Source of the DNA: Calocera cornea HHB12733
Taxonomy: Eukaryota; Basidiomycota; Dacrymycetes; Dacrymycetales; Dacrymycetaceae
Assembly: GCA_001632435.1 (NCBI GenBank)
Contig: KV424059.1
Span: 1-64,000, forward strand
Direction: 5' to 3'
DNA length: 64,000 bases
Below, piece after piece: positions 46,472-57,020 of this stretch. The notes below the pieces were generated by a model. That model had not been told where the DNA came from and did no database searches. It worked only from the letters and a program-made list of their open reading frames with translations. Position 1 is the stretch's first letter. Each line of letters opens with the position of its first letter. A program made the translations under genes and the position numbers.

Positions 46472-47144
46472 AGTCCAAGTCGAGTGTGTTGCAAGAATTA
46501 GGGTATATGTGCCGGGTATGGGTGAGGATATGCGCGCTCGTTGTCTTTGTCGATCTGGGCGATCAGTTGGGCAACGAGCAGCGGGCAAAGGGCAGCATGG
46601 ACGGAGGGAAAGGCAAAGGACGCGTCGACGCGGTGGAATTTGTGTCACGTGTGTGTCATGCACGGAAGCAATATTTCCGCCGTCCTTGTTCTTCCCCCAG
46701 TTCTTTCGCTTGAGAATGGGAGCAGCTCTTCCCGAATGCCATCATCAATCAATCTGTCTTCTGTCCGTGATGTCGGACCAAGCTGACTAACCGGCAATAC
46801 AACTATGGAATATCTCACACAAATCGACTGCATCCATCAACCTCGTCTTTGTCTTCCGAAATACAGTAGGTGATGCTCTTCTCTCCATGCGGTGCGGAAC
46901 AGCCTTTGAACAGCATGGGCGGAGCATCGTGACCATTTTCTTGCCGACGGCAACGCTTGTCGGGGCTGACGCCGACATGTCCTCCTCACGTTTGAGCTGT
47001 TGACCTGTGCAGAGTGCTTGTTGCTATTCTCGGATCCGGCACCTCACCATATAAACTGGGCTCGTAGCAGGCGGTCAGGCTCATGTCAACAACCCCGTCT
47101 CCTTCAGATCGGCTGGCATCTAAACCTACTGTATTACGTACATC
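46472..47144. other. Divergent promoter region
   Basis: Between the starts of the BRCT gene (minus) and the small secreted protein gene (plus). The sequence tataaa occurs near 47052, about 90 nt before the secreted-protein ATG, and may be its TATA box. Confidence 0.45.
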
Positions 47145-47705
47145 ATGCTCTTCAGTACAATTGCAACTTGCATCCTTGCACTGACGACTTCGGCGCTCGG
47201 TCAGAAGATGCAGTTCTGCTATCCGCCGCCTGGCACAACTGTGACCGCTGGTCAGCCGTTCACCATCAGCCTGAATGAGGCTAGTATGTCTATCGATGTT
47301 CCCGATCTTATGTAGATGCTCACTAACCCACGTCTCCACACAGACAGCCTCACTGGCTGGACAGACATCGGGGTTGCCATTGGGATGCGTTCGTGCCCAT
47401 CGGGCAACTGCATTCAAGCATCGGTCGATGACGGCATCGGTTTTGCACCGTTCCTGCAGATCGACACCTCGTTCCAGGCGACGGACCATGGTCCCGGCGG
47501 ACCGGAGAACTGCAACCTCTACGGGAACGTCACGGTCACCCTGCCAGAGGGCACCTCAGGCGAAGTGCAGTTGGCCGTCGCTCATTACTACATCATCGGA
47601 GTGAGCCAATCCAAAGCTTGGATCATTGCCCGAGCCTAATCTCAATTACAGGCGAGCGACATACCTGGCATCGACGTCTCGAGCATTCTCTTGAATGTAG
47701 TCTAG
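47145..47705 (+). CDS. Small secreted Nis1-like protein
   Basis: Three exons joined across a roughly 60-nt intron (from about 47284) and a roughly 50-nt intron (from about 47599). The protein is about 150 aa. A classical signal peptide comes first (MLFSTIATCILALTTSALGQ), then a Cys-containing beta-rich body: YPPPGTTVTAGQPFTISL, SLTGWTDIGVAIGMRSCPSG, GNVTVTLPEGTSGEVQLAVA and the C-terminal IDVSSILLNVV. The order (YPP-x-GTTV, SLTG-x-x-(D/E)(I/V)G-x-AIG-x-x-SC, a late NVTVT-(L/V)P strand) resembles the Nis1 family of secreted fungal proteins, some of which act as effectors on plant hosts. Function here is not shown. A broken tandem copy follows at 48393. Confidence 0.68.
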
Positions 47706-48392
47706 GTTGAATTGAAGGCCTTGCCCTGTGGCCTCCGAGCGAGACTCAGTCGTTGCTGTGTATCCAGTCAGATATGTGAATGAATACCCGGTTCGCCGGA
47801 GTTAAGACAACTTGCTTGTTTCGGCTCCGATAGATGCCACCGCCGCTGACCCTTTGGACAAGCGACGTGTGAAGGTTCATTAAGCATATTAACCCTTCGA
47901 AGCAGTCATGCCACACAACCCCTTGCTTGGGCCGTACGAAGGTTGTCGCTTCCATTGTACTGTAGTCCAGTCTGCTGCCACGTACATACTTAGGGACAGC
48001 TCATTACTTCTTTCGGAAGCACCCGTGGAACGCGTTCGGGGTCGGAATATAGGTAGAAGGTATAGTATTATATCCTGTCTGAACGGCATCATTGCAGTAC
48101 AACTCATGCCCTTGCCAATAGGAAAAAAGCAATGTAGTCGGCGGCAGGGCCAGAGGGCCGCCCAAGGCCAGAACAGCGATATGATGACTATCACGTGCTT
48201 CCACGTCATAAGCGGAAGCAACTGAGGTATTTTGACGCGGCAAGTCCACCGGTTCTGCGTCTGACCACTTACGGCACACCGTTTGGTTGCTACTACTGCA
48301 GCACTGCTATGTTCCGGTCCTCTCTACCCCCGAAGAATAGTGCGCTCTGAGATAGCGATGAAGCATGACCCTGACTGACCTCTATCGTACAG
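47706..48392. other. Intergenic between secreted-protein gene and its broken copy
   Basis: No gene was recognised. The first exon of the broken copy would be expected here but was not found; the last 30 nt before 48393 look like an intron end (tctatcgtacag). Confidence 0.45.
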
Positions 48393-48542
48393 TCTCCCCC
48401 AGCTAGTACGCCGATATCGGCCTGGCCATCGGAGTTCGCCCCTGCACGTCCAGCTGGTGTGCGGTTTCATCCCTGGACAATGGAATCCTTTACGGCAGTG
48501 CTCCTCTAGCTGTCGTTCCATTCAGCGCTGCGTATCATCCAA

Positions 48543-48642
48543 NNNNNNNNNNNNNNNNNNNNNNNNNNNNNNNNNNNNNNNNNNNNNNNNNNNNNNNNNN
48601 NNNNNNNNNNNNNNNNNNNNNNNNNNNNNNNNNNNNNNNNNN
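48543..48642. other. Assembly gap of 100 N
   Basis: Exactly 100 N, a conventional placeholder length, so the true size is unknown. It falls inside the broken secreted-protein copy. Confidence 0.98.
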
Positions 48643-48732
48643 GTAGTGTGTACGGAAACGTCACTGCCACCATCCCAACTGGCACTGCCGGTCAGATATA
48701 CTTGGCAGTGGGCCATTTCTATACCAATGGGA

Positions 48733-48751
48733 CATTTCTATACCAATGGGA
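48733..48751. repeat. 19-bp tandem duplication
   Basis: catttctataccaatggga occurs twice back to back (48714-48732 and 48733-48751). 19 is not a multiple of three, so the second copy shifts the reading frame. Confidence 0.88.
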
Positions 48752-48854
48752 TAGGCATGCTATTTGGATCTGCCACATGTGCTAACAACGCTGCGAACAG
48801 CTTTTTGGTGTTCCTCAGATGGAGGTGCCAAGTCTCCTGCTCAATGTAGTGTAG

Positions 48855-49352
48855 AGAGACAACCCAGCCACCCATATCTGCTCCCACCCGGTATCTATTA
48901 CAGCACGCGCGCTACATTTCATTCACATATTTGAAATGATGATTCGGCCGTCGGCGTTGTTATCAGCCTCAGCGTGTGAGAAATGCCCAAAGGATTGCTA
49001 GCTGCACCATGCCTGGTTGAATATTCCGCAGCCAACCGCAGGGGCTACCTACGTACAGAACGCTCGGTTGATCAGCCGATCGCGATGGGCTAGTTGTGCT
49101 CTTTGTGCAGCCTGTAAGCTACAACACTCCACAGTTTCCGATCTGAAGGGTAATCTCTCTCCGATCAAGTGCGATCGGAGACTGAATAGTGATAACGGAA
49201 GGATTTCCCGAAATGGTGGGTTCCGAGCCTGGATAGACGCCTTAGAATTCCCAAAGGGGATAACTGGAATTATTTACCAGCGAGGGCATCGCCCCTGAGC
49301 CCCTGAGTAAGACGGCTGTGTCTCTGCAGCTGCGTTCAACAACAACCCATTG
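48855..49352. other. Intergenic, nothing recognised
   Basis: Promoter side of the left DUF6535 gene. No coding or repeat signal was seen. Confidence 0.45.
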
Positions 49353-50444
49353 ATGTCCACCAGGCAAGATCGCAGCATGATAGACAATGAGGTAAGCCAT
49401 CAACTCCAGTCGTTATGCATGCATTTGACACCGAGTTTCAGTTTGCCGAACCTTTCACATCAGAACCAGTGTCTGCTCCGACGATTCCACTCCTTGTGTC
49501 GCCACACGGCTCGTACAAATCAAACGCTGATGATGTCGTGAAAGTATTCAGGGAACTGGCACAAGAAAGCCAAGAAGAGCTTCGTGCGGAGTTCGATCGG
49601 CATCGTTTTGAGATGGTCGAGGCACTAAGACAGATGGAGGGATCGATCGTCGGAGCTCTTCAAGAGAACTTTGCAACCTTGAAGGACTCAAGGGCTGCCA
49701 TAACGAAGGACGTACAAGCTATCACACCTGCATATCCTCATACCTTTCAGAGTGGTGCAGAGGAGGAACAAGAGGGCCAAGAACGAAAGACGTCATCAGA
49801 TAGCACACGAGGGTCCCCGTTATCTCGAGCCGATTTTGATCGAAATATTCAACAACTCTCCGATTTAACGGCACCTGTTTGGAAATACTATCGGGACCAG
49901 ACGGATTCTTGGGATGAGCGGCTTCTGGAGAAATGGGATAAAAGCATAGATGTGTTTCTCCTTTTTGTAAGCTGCGATCAAACACCAAAGGGCAGATAGC
50001 TCACCACTCGGTAGACCGCTCTGTTCTCGGCCGTTGTTTCCGCCTTCCTTGTAGACACCATGAGTGCACTGCAGCCTGACCTCCAGCAGACTACTGTGGA
50101 TGTCCTGATGCATTTGTCGACCCAGCTTGCCACCGCAGGCAACCTTACAGCCCCTTATCAACTAGACACCTCATGGAGAGCACCGACTTCGGCGGTTTGG
50201 GTGGCTTCCCTTTGGTCTCTTGCTATTGTCATGAGTCTGATTACTTCTGTCTTTGCCATGCTTGCCAAGACTTGGATCACAGTCTACAAAGATGCCGTCA
50301 AAGACATGGGGCCAGAGGATGTTCCACGCCGCTATCTTCACAGTGCGGCACTGGAGAAATGGAAGATGGCCCACTTCGTCGATGCATTACCTCTATGCAT
50401 TCATGTTGCTGTGGGCCTTTTCTTGATCGGTCTCATTCCGTATA

Positions 50445-50454
50445 CGTGGAACTA
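50445..50454. repeat. Left target-site duplication of the MULE
   Basis: cgtggaacta, identical to 52376-52385. Confidence 0.93.
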
Positions 50455-50505
50455 GAGATATCCGCCAGAATGCCCGCTGTCAGACGCGTTAATGCTAGGT
50501 TGCCC
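50455..50505. repeat. Left terminal inverted repeat of the MULE
   Basis: A 51-nt terminal repeat; its outer 22 nt and inner 15 nt (aatgctaggttgccc) match the right end exactly. A second degenerate copy of the motif agaatgccc...gacgcg follows directly (50525-50547), and gacgcgtcgtg occurs at 50540 and again at 50568. These subterminal repeats may be transposase-binding sites. Confidence 0.85.
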
Positions 50506-50609
50506 CCTTGAAAATTTAAAAGCTAGAATGCCCTTTCCCGACGCGTCGTGCTTGACCCGTCATTCTTGACGCGTCGTGACCCTTCCTACCTCTTCTTGTA
50601 ACCACCACG

Positions 50610-52265
50610 ATGGATGCTGTTGAAGCTGTATCAAAAGACCAGCCTTTTGAATCTCTCGATGAAGCCGCACTTGCTCTCATGGCTCACTCTGTCGCTCAAG
50701 GTGCATCCCATAATGTTGCGAAGAGGGATAGAGGCCGGCTCATGGTTGCCTGCAACCGGGCAGAGGATGATGGTTGCCCATTCCGAGCATCTGTCACTCG
50801 TCGGGATGGGGCATTTGCGGTGTGCAATATTGTTCCAACCCACACATGTCAAACATTCACACCAAAAGCACGTTCAATCTCGAATCGGACCATCTTCCTT
50901 GCGGACCAGTTGAAGAAGAGCATCACAGTGAAGAACAATGTCAAACCAGCAACTCTTGTTGATGTTCTTCGACGTCGGCTCATTGGCACCTCCAAAGAAC
51001 AAGCATATCGGGCAAAGAAAGCCATACTAGGCGACACAGTTGAACAGCAGGCCAATGAGTTCCGAAAACTCACTGCCTATACACGTCGTCTTCAAGCCCG
51101 CGATCCTGGTGCAACAGTACACATCCAATCCGATGCAGAAGGCACATTCGACTCATTGTTCATATGTCCATCAGCAGCCAAGAATGCCTGGAACTCAGTC
51201 CGCCGCTTTATTGCAGTTGATGGCGCTTTCACAAAGACTTCATACAATTATGTTCTTCTGCTTGCAGTCACATACGATGCTGAAGATAAGCTCCTCATGC
51301 TTGCATGGGGGCTTGCACTCCAAGAAGACACCGAGTCTTGGTCCAGATTCTTTCGACTCCTCAAAGAATCACTGCCTGGCCTCGATCTACCAACAACAGT
51401 CATGATATCTGACCGGCAGAAAGGACTCCTCAATGCTATGTCCGAGCAACTACCCCTGGTCGATGAATCATACTGTGCAAAGCATATCGAGCAGAATGCC
51501 AGAAAGAACCATGGGTCCGGCATCAGTCCATATTTCTGGAGCCTTGTCTATGCGGAAACCGAGAAGCTTTTCCAGGCACGTCTTCAACTCATCCGTACAG
51601 AAGTTACCGAAGCAGCTGCAAAGTACTTCACAGACATCGATCCTGCATGCTGGGCGACATCGGCATTCAATAGTCCACGTTTTGGTCGAGTTACTTCCAA
51701 TGCCGCAGAAGTAATGAACAGTGTCTTTGTCCATGCTCGAGCACTCCCAGCACTTCAACTTCTCGATGCAATTTGGAACGACCAGATGGAGCGCTTTTTG
51801 GAACGCAAGCTCTACACGCTCAGCCTCCATCAACTACATGTTCCGATTCAGCATGAGGTTTTTGTTCACAACCTCACAGCAGCTCGACGCTACTTGATCC
51901 TGGCATCGAGCCCCACCAGTGCTCTAGCCCGCTCCAGTCTGGATCACACTACAGATGAGCATGAAGTGACACTCTACCCCGAGCTCCGAGCAGGCTACTG
52001 TACCTGTCGCTACTTCCAGCAATATCTTATTCCCTGTGCGCATGCAATTGCACTCTGTCTGCGCTTCAAGGTCGACCCAGGCCTCTATATCGATGATCTC
52101 TACCTCTCGACAACATTGAAAGCAACATATGCAGAGGCATACCCGGTGGTCCGCATTACCGATTTGGAAGCAGACGATGAGATTGGTGAACCACCCCGCA
52201 AGAGACAAAGAGGTCGTCCAGCAAACAAGCGCAAGGAGAGCAGAGTCGGGCCATCTGGGCACTAG
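50610..52265 (+). CDS. MULE transposase
   Basis: A single-exon 551-aa protein. The N-terminus has a MuDR/WRKY-GCM-type DNA-binding zinc module, with candidate ligands C48, C56, H78 and C80. The catalytic RNase-H-like core has the first Asp in FIAVDGAFTKTSYNYVLLLA (D204), the second in VMISDRQKGLLNAM (D268), the C-x2-H typical of MULEs (SYCAKHIEQN, C289/H292), and a candidate Glu in SNAAEVMNSVF (E367). A SWIM zinc finger follows (YCTCRYFQQYLIPCAHAIAL: C464, C466, C476, H478). A C-terminal basic RGRP looks like an AT-hook. All key residues are present and there is no stop, so the enzyme may be functional. It cuts and joins DNA at the element ends. Confidence 0.93.
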   Translation: MDAVEAVSKDQPFESLDEAALALMAHSVAQGASHNVAKRDRGRLMVACNRAEDDGCPFRASVTRRDGAFAVCNIVPTHTCQTFTPKARSISNRTIFLADQLKKSITVKNNVKPATLVDVLRRRLIGTSKEQAYRAKKAILGDTVEQQANEFRKLTAYTRRLQARDPGATVHIQSDAEGTFDSLFICPSAAKNAWNSVRRFIAVDGAFTKTSYNYVLLLAVTYDAEDKLLMLAWGLALQEDTESWSRFFRLLKESLPGLDLPTTVMISDRQKGLLNAMSEQLPLVDESYCAKHIEQNARKNHGSGISPYFWSLVYAETEKLFQARLQLIRTEVTEAAAKYFTDIDPACWATSAFNSPRFGRVTSNAAEVMNSVFVHARALPALQLLDAIWNDQMERFLERKLYTLSLHQLHVPIQHEVFVHNLTAARRYLILASSPTSALARSSLDHTTDEHEVTLYPELRAGYCTCRYFQQYLIPCAHAIALCLRFKVDPGLYIDDLYLSTTLKATYAEAYPVVRITDLEADDEIGEPPRKRQRGRPANKRKESRVGPSGH

Positions 52266-52324
52266 TATCTAGAGATAGGGACGCGACAGAAATGATGGGC
52301 ATTATAGATTTATTTTTTCATTAA

Positions 52325-52375
52325 GGGCAACCTAGCATTTAAGCGTGTCATGCCGGGCATTCTGGCGGATATCTC
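52325..52375. repeat. Right terminal inverted repeat of the MULE
   Basis: Reverse complement partner of 50455-50505; the outer 22 nt and inner 15 nt are identical. Confidence 0.85.
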
Positions 52376-52385
52376 CGTGGAACTA
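52376..52385. repeat. Right target-site duplication of the MULE
   Basis: cgtggaacta, identical to 50445-50454. Confidence 0.93.
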
Positions 52386-54666
52386 CAACCTTTCGCTTGG
52401 AATCACCGTCTCGATTGCTGTGGTTCTCTGTCTCATCCTCTATTCCGCCATCAATATCCTGGAAGCCTTGTTTCCTGATTGTCCATTCAAGTCACCGTTA
52501 GCAACTTTTGCAAGAAAATTGTATACAAGGGGCAGAGAGCTGGGAACTTCCACTCTTGCGGCTTTCAAGCACATGTGCGTTAGCACGGTCTTACAATCCC
52601 ACCATGGTACTGGACGAAGTAGCCTCGAAGCCTGCGGAGGACTTCCGGTGCCTGTTTCTTCCCTACCCTCCTCGGAAACTGTTGTAGACCTCAAACCCTC
52701 TTATCCAGAAGAAGCCGTTCCCAGTGCTACTTCTCGTGTTCTGGGGCAGTTTGTCCAGAAGCTAGTGTCGTCAAACAAGCCAATGGATGAACCAATCTTT
52801 CTGGCACTAGTCACGTGGGAGATCCCAAACAACATTTGGACCGAATTGCATCCAGCCTTGATGCGAAAGCTCCAACACTGTATCGACCGAAAACTTTCCA
52901 TGATAGTACAAGAACATGAGGAAACCTCTACTAGAATCACTACACTGGCAACGCTTGCCGCCCTTTCCTCTTTGTTCGGACCGCATGGATACCAATTGAA
53001 AGAGGAACACAGACGCAGACTCTTGGATGTTTCTCTGGGACGGGATGCAGATAACGTACCGACTTCAACACTTCTGGCTTCGGTTGTCTTGTTGTTTTCA
53101 ATGCCTTGGGATGAAAGGCAGGCCCAAGCAGCAGAGCAATCACAGCTTATTGCAAGAGCCGGAGACCAACTTCTTCTTTCGATGCGTCACAAGAAGTCAT
53201 CCCTCCTTGCCTGCTGCCTAGCATTCGAATGGTTCCATAGAGCTCATCTGCACAACTGGCAAGGCGCACTAGATGTTATTCCCGTTGAGGATCTCGCCCA
53301 GTGCATGGTAACCACTCCAAACCTGCCGCATGAATGGGTATCTGCCTTCTGTGCCCTCTTGAAAGACCTTGCAAGGCCGCTCATACCCTCAGCAACAGAC
53401 CCGGTGCGACGATGCTGCTGGGCTGAGAATCCGGGTGTGGCTCTCGTGGAATTGGTTGACGCATACATGGAGCAGATAACGCTGTCCAGCCGGAAGGTGG
53501 TTGCATTGACCTCAGTTCTAGCCTTTGTCGAGGAGAACTTGGCTTATTTTGATCCGGTTAACTCTCAGCTCATGTCGAAGCTGGCGCTAAGATTGCCTGG
53601 CAACACCCACTTAGCCGCCGGTGACTCGAGTCTTACTATGGTAGAGCAGGCCTGCTCTACGACTTTCATATCCTTGATGCTCCGTGCTACAGCCTCGGAA
53701 GATATGAGCTTCAGCACCCTATTTGGTGCACTATCCCACATGCCCGCACAGACACCCAGACTGTCGGAAGCTTGTATCCACTTGCAGCGCCTGCGTGACA
53801 GCGGTCCAGATGAGGAATTATGGGGAGAAGACTTGGCACCTTCCACCCTACGCGATCTTGTGGACGTTCTGAGGGCTCCAGATGACCCGCGTTATTTGCT
53901 CTCTCTCTGGCTGGCAAAGGAATACGAGCGTCGCTCGTGGGACGCGGAGCTTGCCTCGTCGGGCTGGCTGGATATGATGGCAGCGCGAGGACTCAGGGCG
54001 GTTCTGGCGGTCGACATACGACAGCGCGATCTGGAGGAGCTGGTGCTCATTCTTCGGTGGCTTTGCCACTGCAGGGTAGCGGATGTCCTGAACTCCCGCG
54101 TGCTGGAAGAGGTCCAGCCGCTGTTCCGCCAGAAGTTGCTCGAGGGCATGCGCAGCTTCATGTCAGTCGATTACGCGGAGTTGCGGGCCGTCCTACGACG
54201 GTGGAAGGAGACGGACCATGGTGAGCTTCAGCGACAGAAGCGGGCAGCGGCCGCGGCGGCATCGGTCGACCCCAACTTCCACTACGGGTCGGGCGACGGA
54301 GAATTGGTCCCTGCTGCTTTCGCTCCGCCGGCTCCTCCGCCTCCGCCTCCGCGAGCACCCACTCCGCCGCCAGCAGCAGCTCTCCCGCCGGCGGCTCCTC
54401 CGCCACTAGACGGCAGTGGTTCGAGGATGTACGTCAACCTTGGGAGAAGGGATCTGCGGCCCCCAAGCCAAAGAACAACATTCAGGCACCGGGTCACCGG
54501 CACCGATATCAAGCCGCTCAAAGTCACGCGAATCCCCGTGCAGCCGTCCATCCTTCCGCCTCCCAAGGAACGGCTTTTGCTCTTTGGGTTGGAAGAAGAA
54601 CCGGACGCTGCCGCAGAAGAGACACAGGCAGGTGAGGCAGAGATGTCGATTCTGGCGACAACATAG

Positions 54667-55010
54667 ACAAGCTACCTGCAGGTGATATATGTGGGTTTCC
54701 CTCAGTTCCTCACGGTAGCGTATCTGCAAACCGGACTGCGTGCAATGGCGTAGCATTTCAATCGTTGCATTGTATCGGTGTAGGGTGGGTAACAACAGCA
54801 GTTCCAGTGCGCAGCAGCGCGGCAGGCAAACAACAGGCATTCGGCAATCAATCAATCAATACATATCCTCTTCCTTTCGCTTTCGCTTTCGCCCGCTCCA
54901 AGTCTTTGCATTCCTTCTTCGTCCCTCTCTGCGTACGCAGCCAATCGTCCCCGAGCGCGGCGATCTCTCTCCAAAACAATCTCTGCCAGCCTTAGGCCGA
55001 AAGAGCCCGC
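54667..55010. other. Convergent intergenic region
   Basis: 3' flanks of the split DUF6535 gene (plus) and the MAP kinase gene (minus). A short aatcaatcaatca run lies near 54845. Nothing else was recognised. Confidence 0.5.
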
Positions 55011-56471
<1,461 letters not shown>

Positions 56472-57020
56472 GGCGGCGAGGAGGGTGTTGGTGGTGGTGG
56501 TGGTGGTGGTGGTGGTGCGGGGTTAAGGTGGGCTGGTGGGCTGGTGGCTGGGGAGAGGAAGGAGCACGGAGGGGGATGGTGCTACAGAGCAGGAATGCCA
56601 AACGCGAGTGTGCGTGGAGTGATGGTGTGTGTGCCCCGACCGGCCCTTATAGCGGTGAGTCGTAGGGAGCGGTGGCCGTCTGACAAGACTACTGCGAGCA
56701 CCGTTTCCGCCTGCGATGCGAGGCTGTGGGCCCTCTCCAGGGGCGCGCGGAGGCAGTTGGGCGACATTGTGCTCAGGGTTCGGAATGCCCCCGGCGTTTC
56801 GAATTTGCAATGGGAGGATAGGGTCGCACGGCAACTACAGTAGTAGTACTGTACAGCGAGCCGGCTGACTTGGACAACAGACGCATACAACGCGTGAGGA
56901 CGCACCGTCCTTGACCGCATCTCTCTGCATCGGACGTTGACGTCAACAGCTCGTCGCCTTACGCTGCCTCGTACGTCTCTCGACCTTAACTCATCCCGTC
57001 GTCTCTGCCCGAACCCCACC
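56472..57020. promoter_or_regulatory. Divergent promoter region (MAPK / TRP1)
   Basis: About 550 nt between two divergent start codons. It includes a GGT repeat in the MAPK leader. No specific regulatory site, such as a Gcn4-like element, was assigned with confidence. Confidence 0.4.
56489..56517. repeat. GGT trinucleotide microsatellite in MAPK 5' leader
   Basis: About nine ggt units lie 18-46 nt upstream of the MAPK ATG (CCA/ACC on the transcribed strand), so they are probably part of the 5' UTR. Confidence 0.8.

Larger units (their letters stand above)
48393..48854 (+). pseudogene. Broken tandem copy of the Nis1-like gene
   Basis: Exon 2 and the last exon of the neighbouring gene are recognisable: ADIGLAIGVRPCTSSWCAVS before the gap, then YGNVTATIPTGTAGQIYLAV and a last exon ending MEVPSLLLNVV. 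Compared with the intact copy, a TAG stop (48404-48406) replaces the Trp codon in SLTGW. A 19-nt tandem duplication (48714-48732 and 48733-48751) shifts the frame after GHFYTNG. No signal-peptide exon was found. The 100-N gap removes the middle, so part of the damage could be an assembly artefact, but the nonsense codon lies outside it. Confidence 0.68.
50455..52375 (+). mobile_element. Complete 1,921-bp Mutator-like element (MULE)
   Basis: The element starts gagatatccgccagaatgcc and ends with the reverse complement of the same sequence. It carries one uninterrupted transposase gene (50610-52265). The 51-nt terminal inverted repeats share 22 outer and 15 inner identical bases around a diverged 14-nt middle. 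Flanking host DNA carries a perfect 10-nt duplication, cgtggaacta (50445-50454 and 52376-52385). Removing the element plus one duplication restores the DUF6535 reading frame, which confirms both borders. Perfect duplications, intact ends and an intact transposase point to a young and possibly still active copy. Confidence 0.95.
49353..54666 (+). pseudogene. DUF6535 gene split by a MULE insertion
   Basis: A short first exon (MSTRQDRSMIDNE) joins to a head with coiled-coil character. It is followed by SRADFDRNIQQLSDLTAPVW and WDKSIDVFLLF, then after an intron TALFSAVVSAFLVDTMSALQ, and membrane segments up to LFLIGLIPYTWN. This is the DUF6535 domain seen in many Agaricomycete proteins. At 50455 the frame enters a transposon. 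The same frame resumes at 52376 with YNLSLGITVSIAVVLCLILY and runs open to 54666 through a long helical C-terminal domain and a Pro-rich tail. The intact paralogue at 60019-63779 matches before and after the break. Function of DUF6535 proteins is unknown; several membrane helices suggest a membrane location. No other lesion was seen, so the knock-out is recent. Confidence 0.85.

Noticed and set aside
48457..48849. A 130-codon frame running through the run of N
   Set aside because: The gap has unknown length and sequence, so the frame across it is meaningless. The homologous pieces belong to the broken Nis1-like copy.
52345..54666. The 3' half of the split DUF6535 gene as an independent gene
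   Set aside because: Its apparent start is a GTG inside the transposon end, and no ATG begins the conserved part. It is the downstream half of the disrupted gene.
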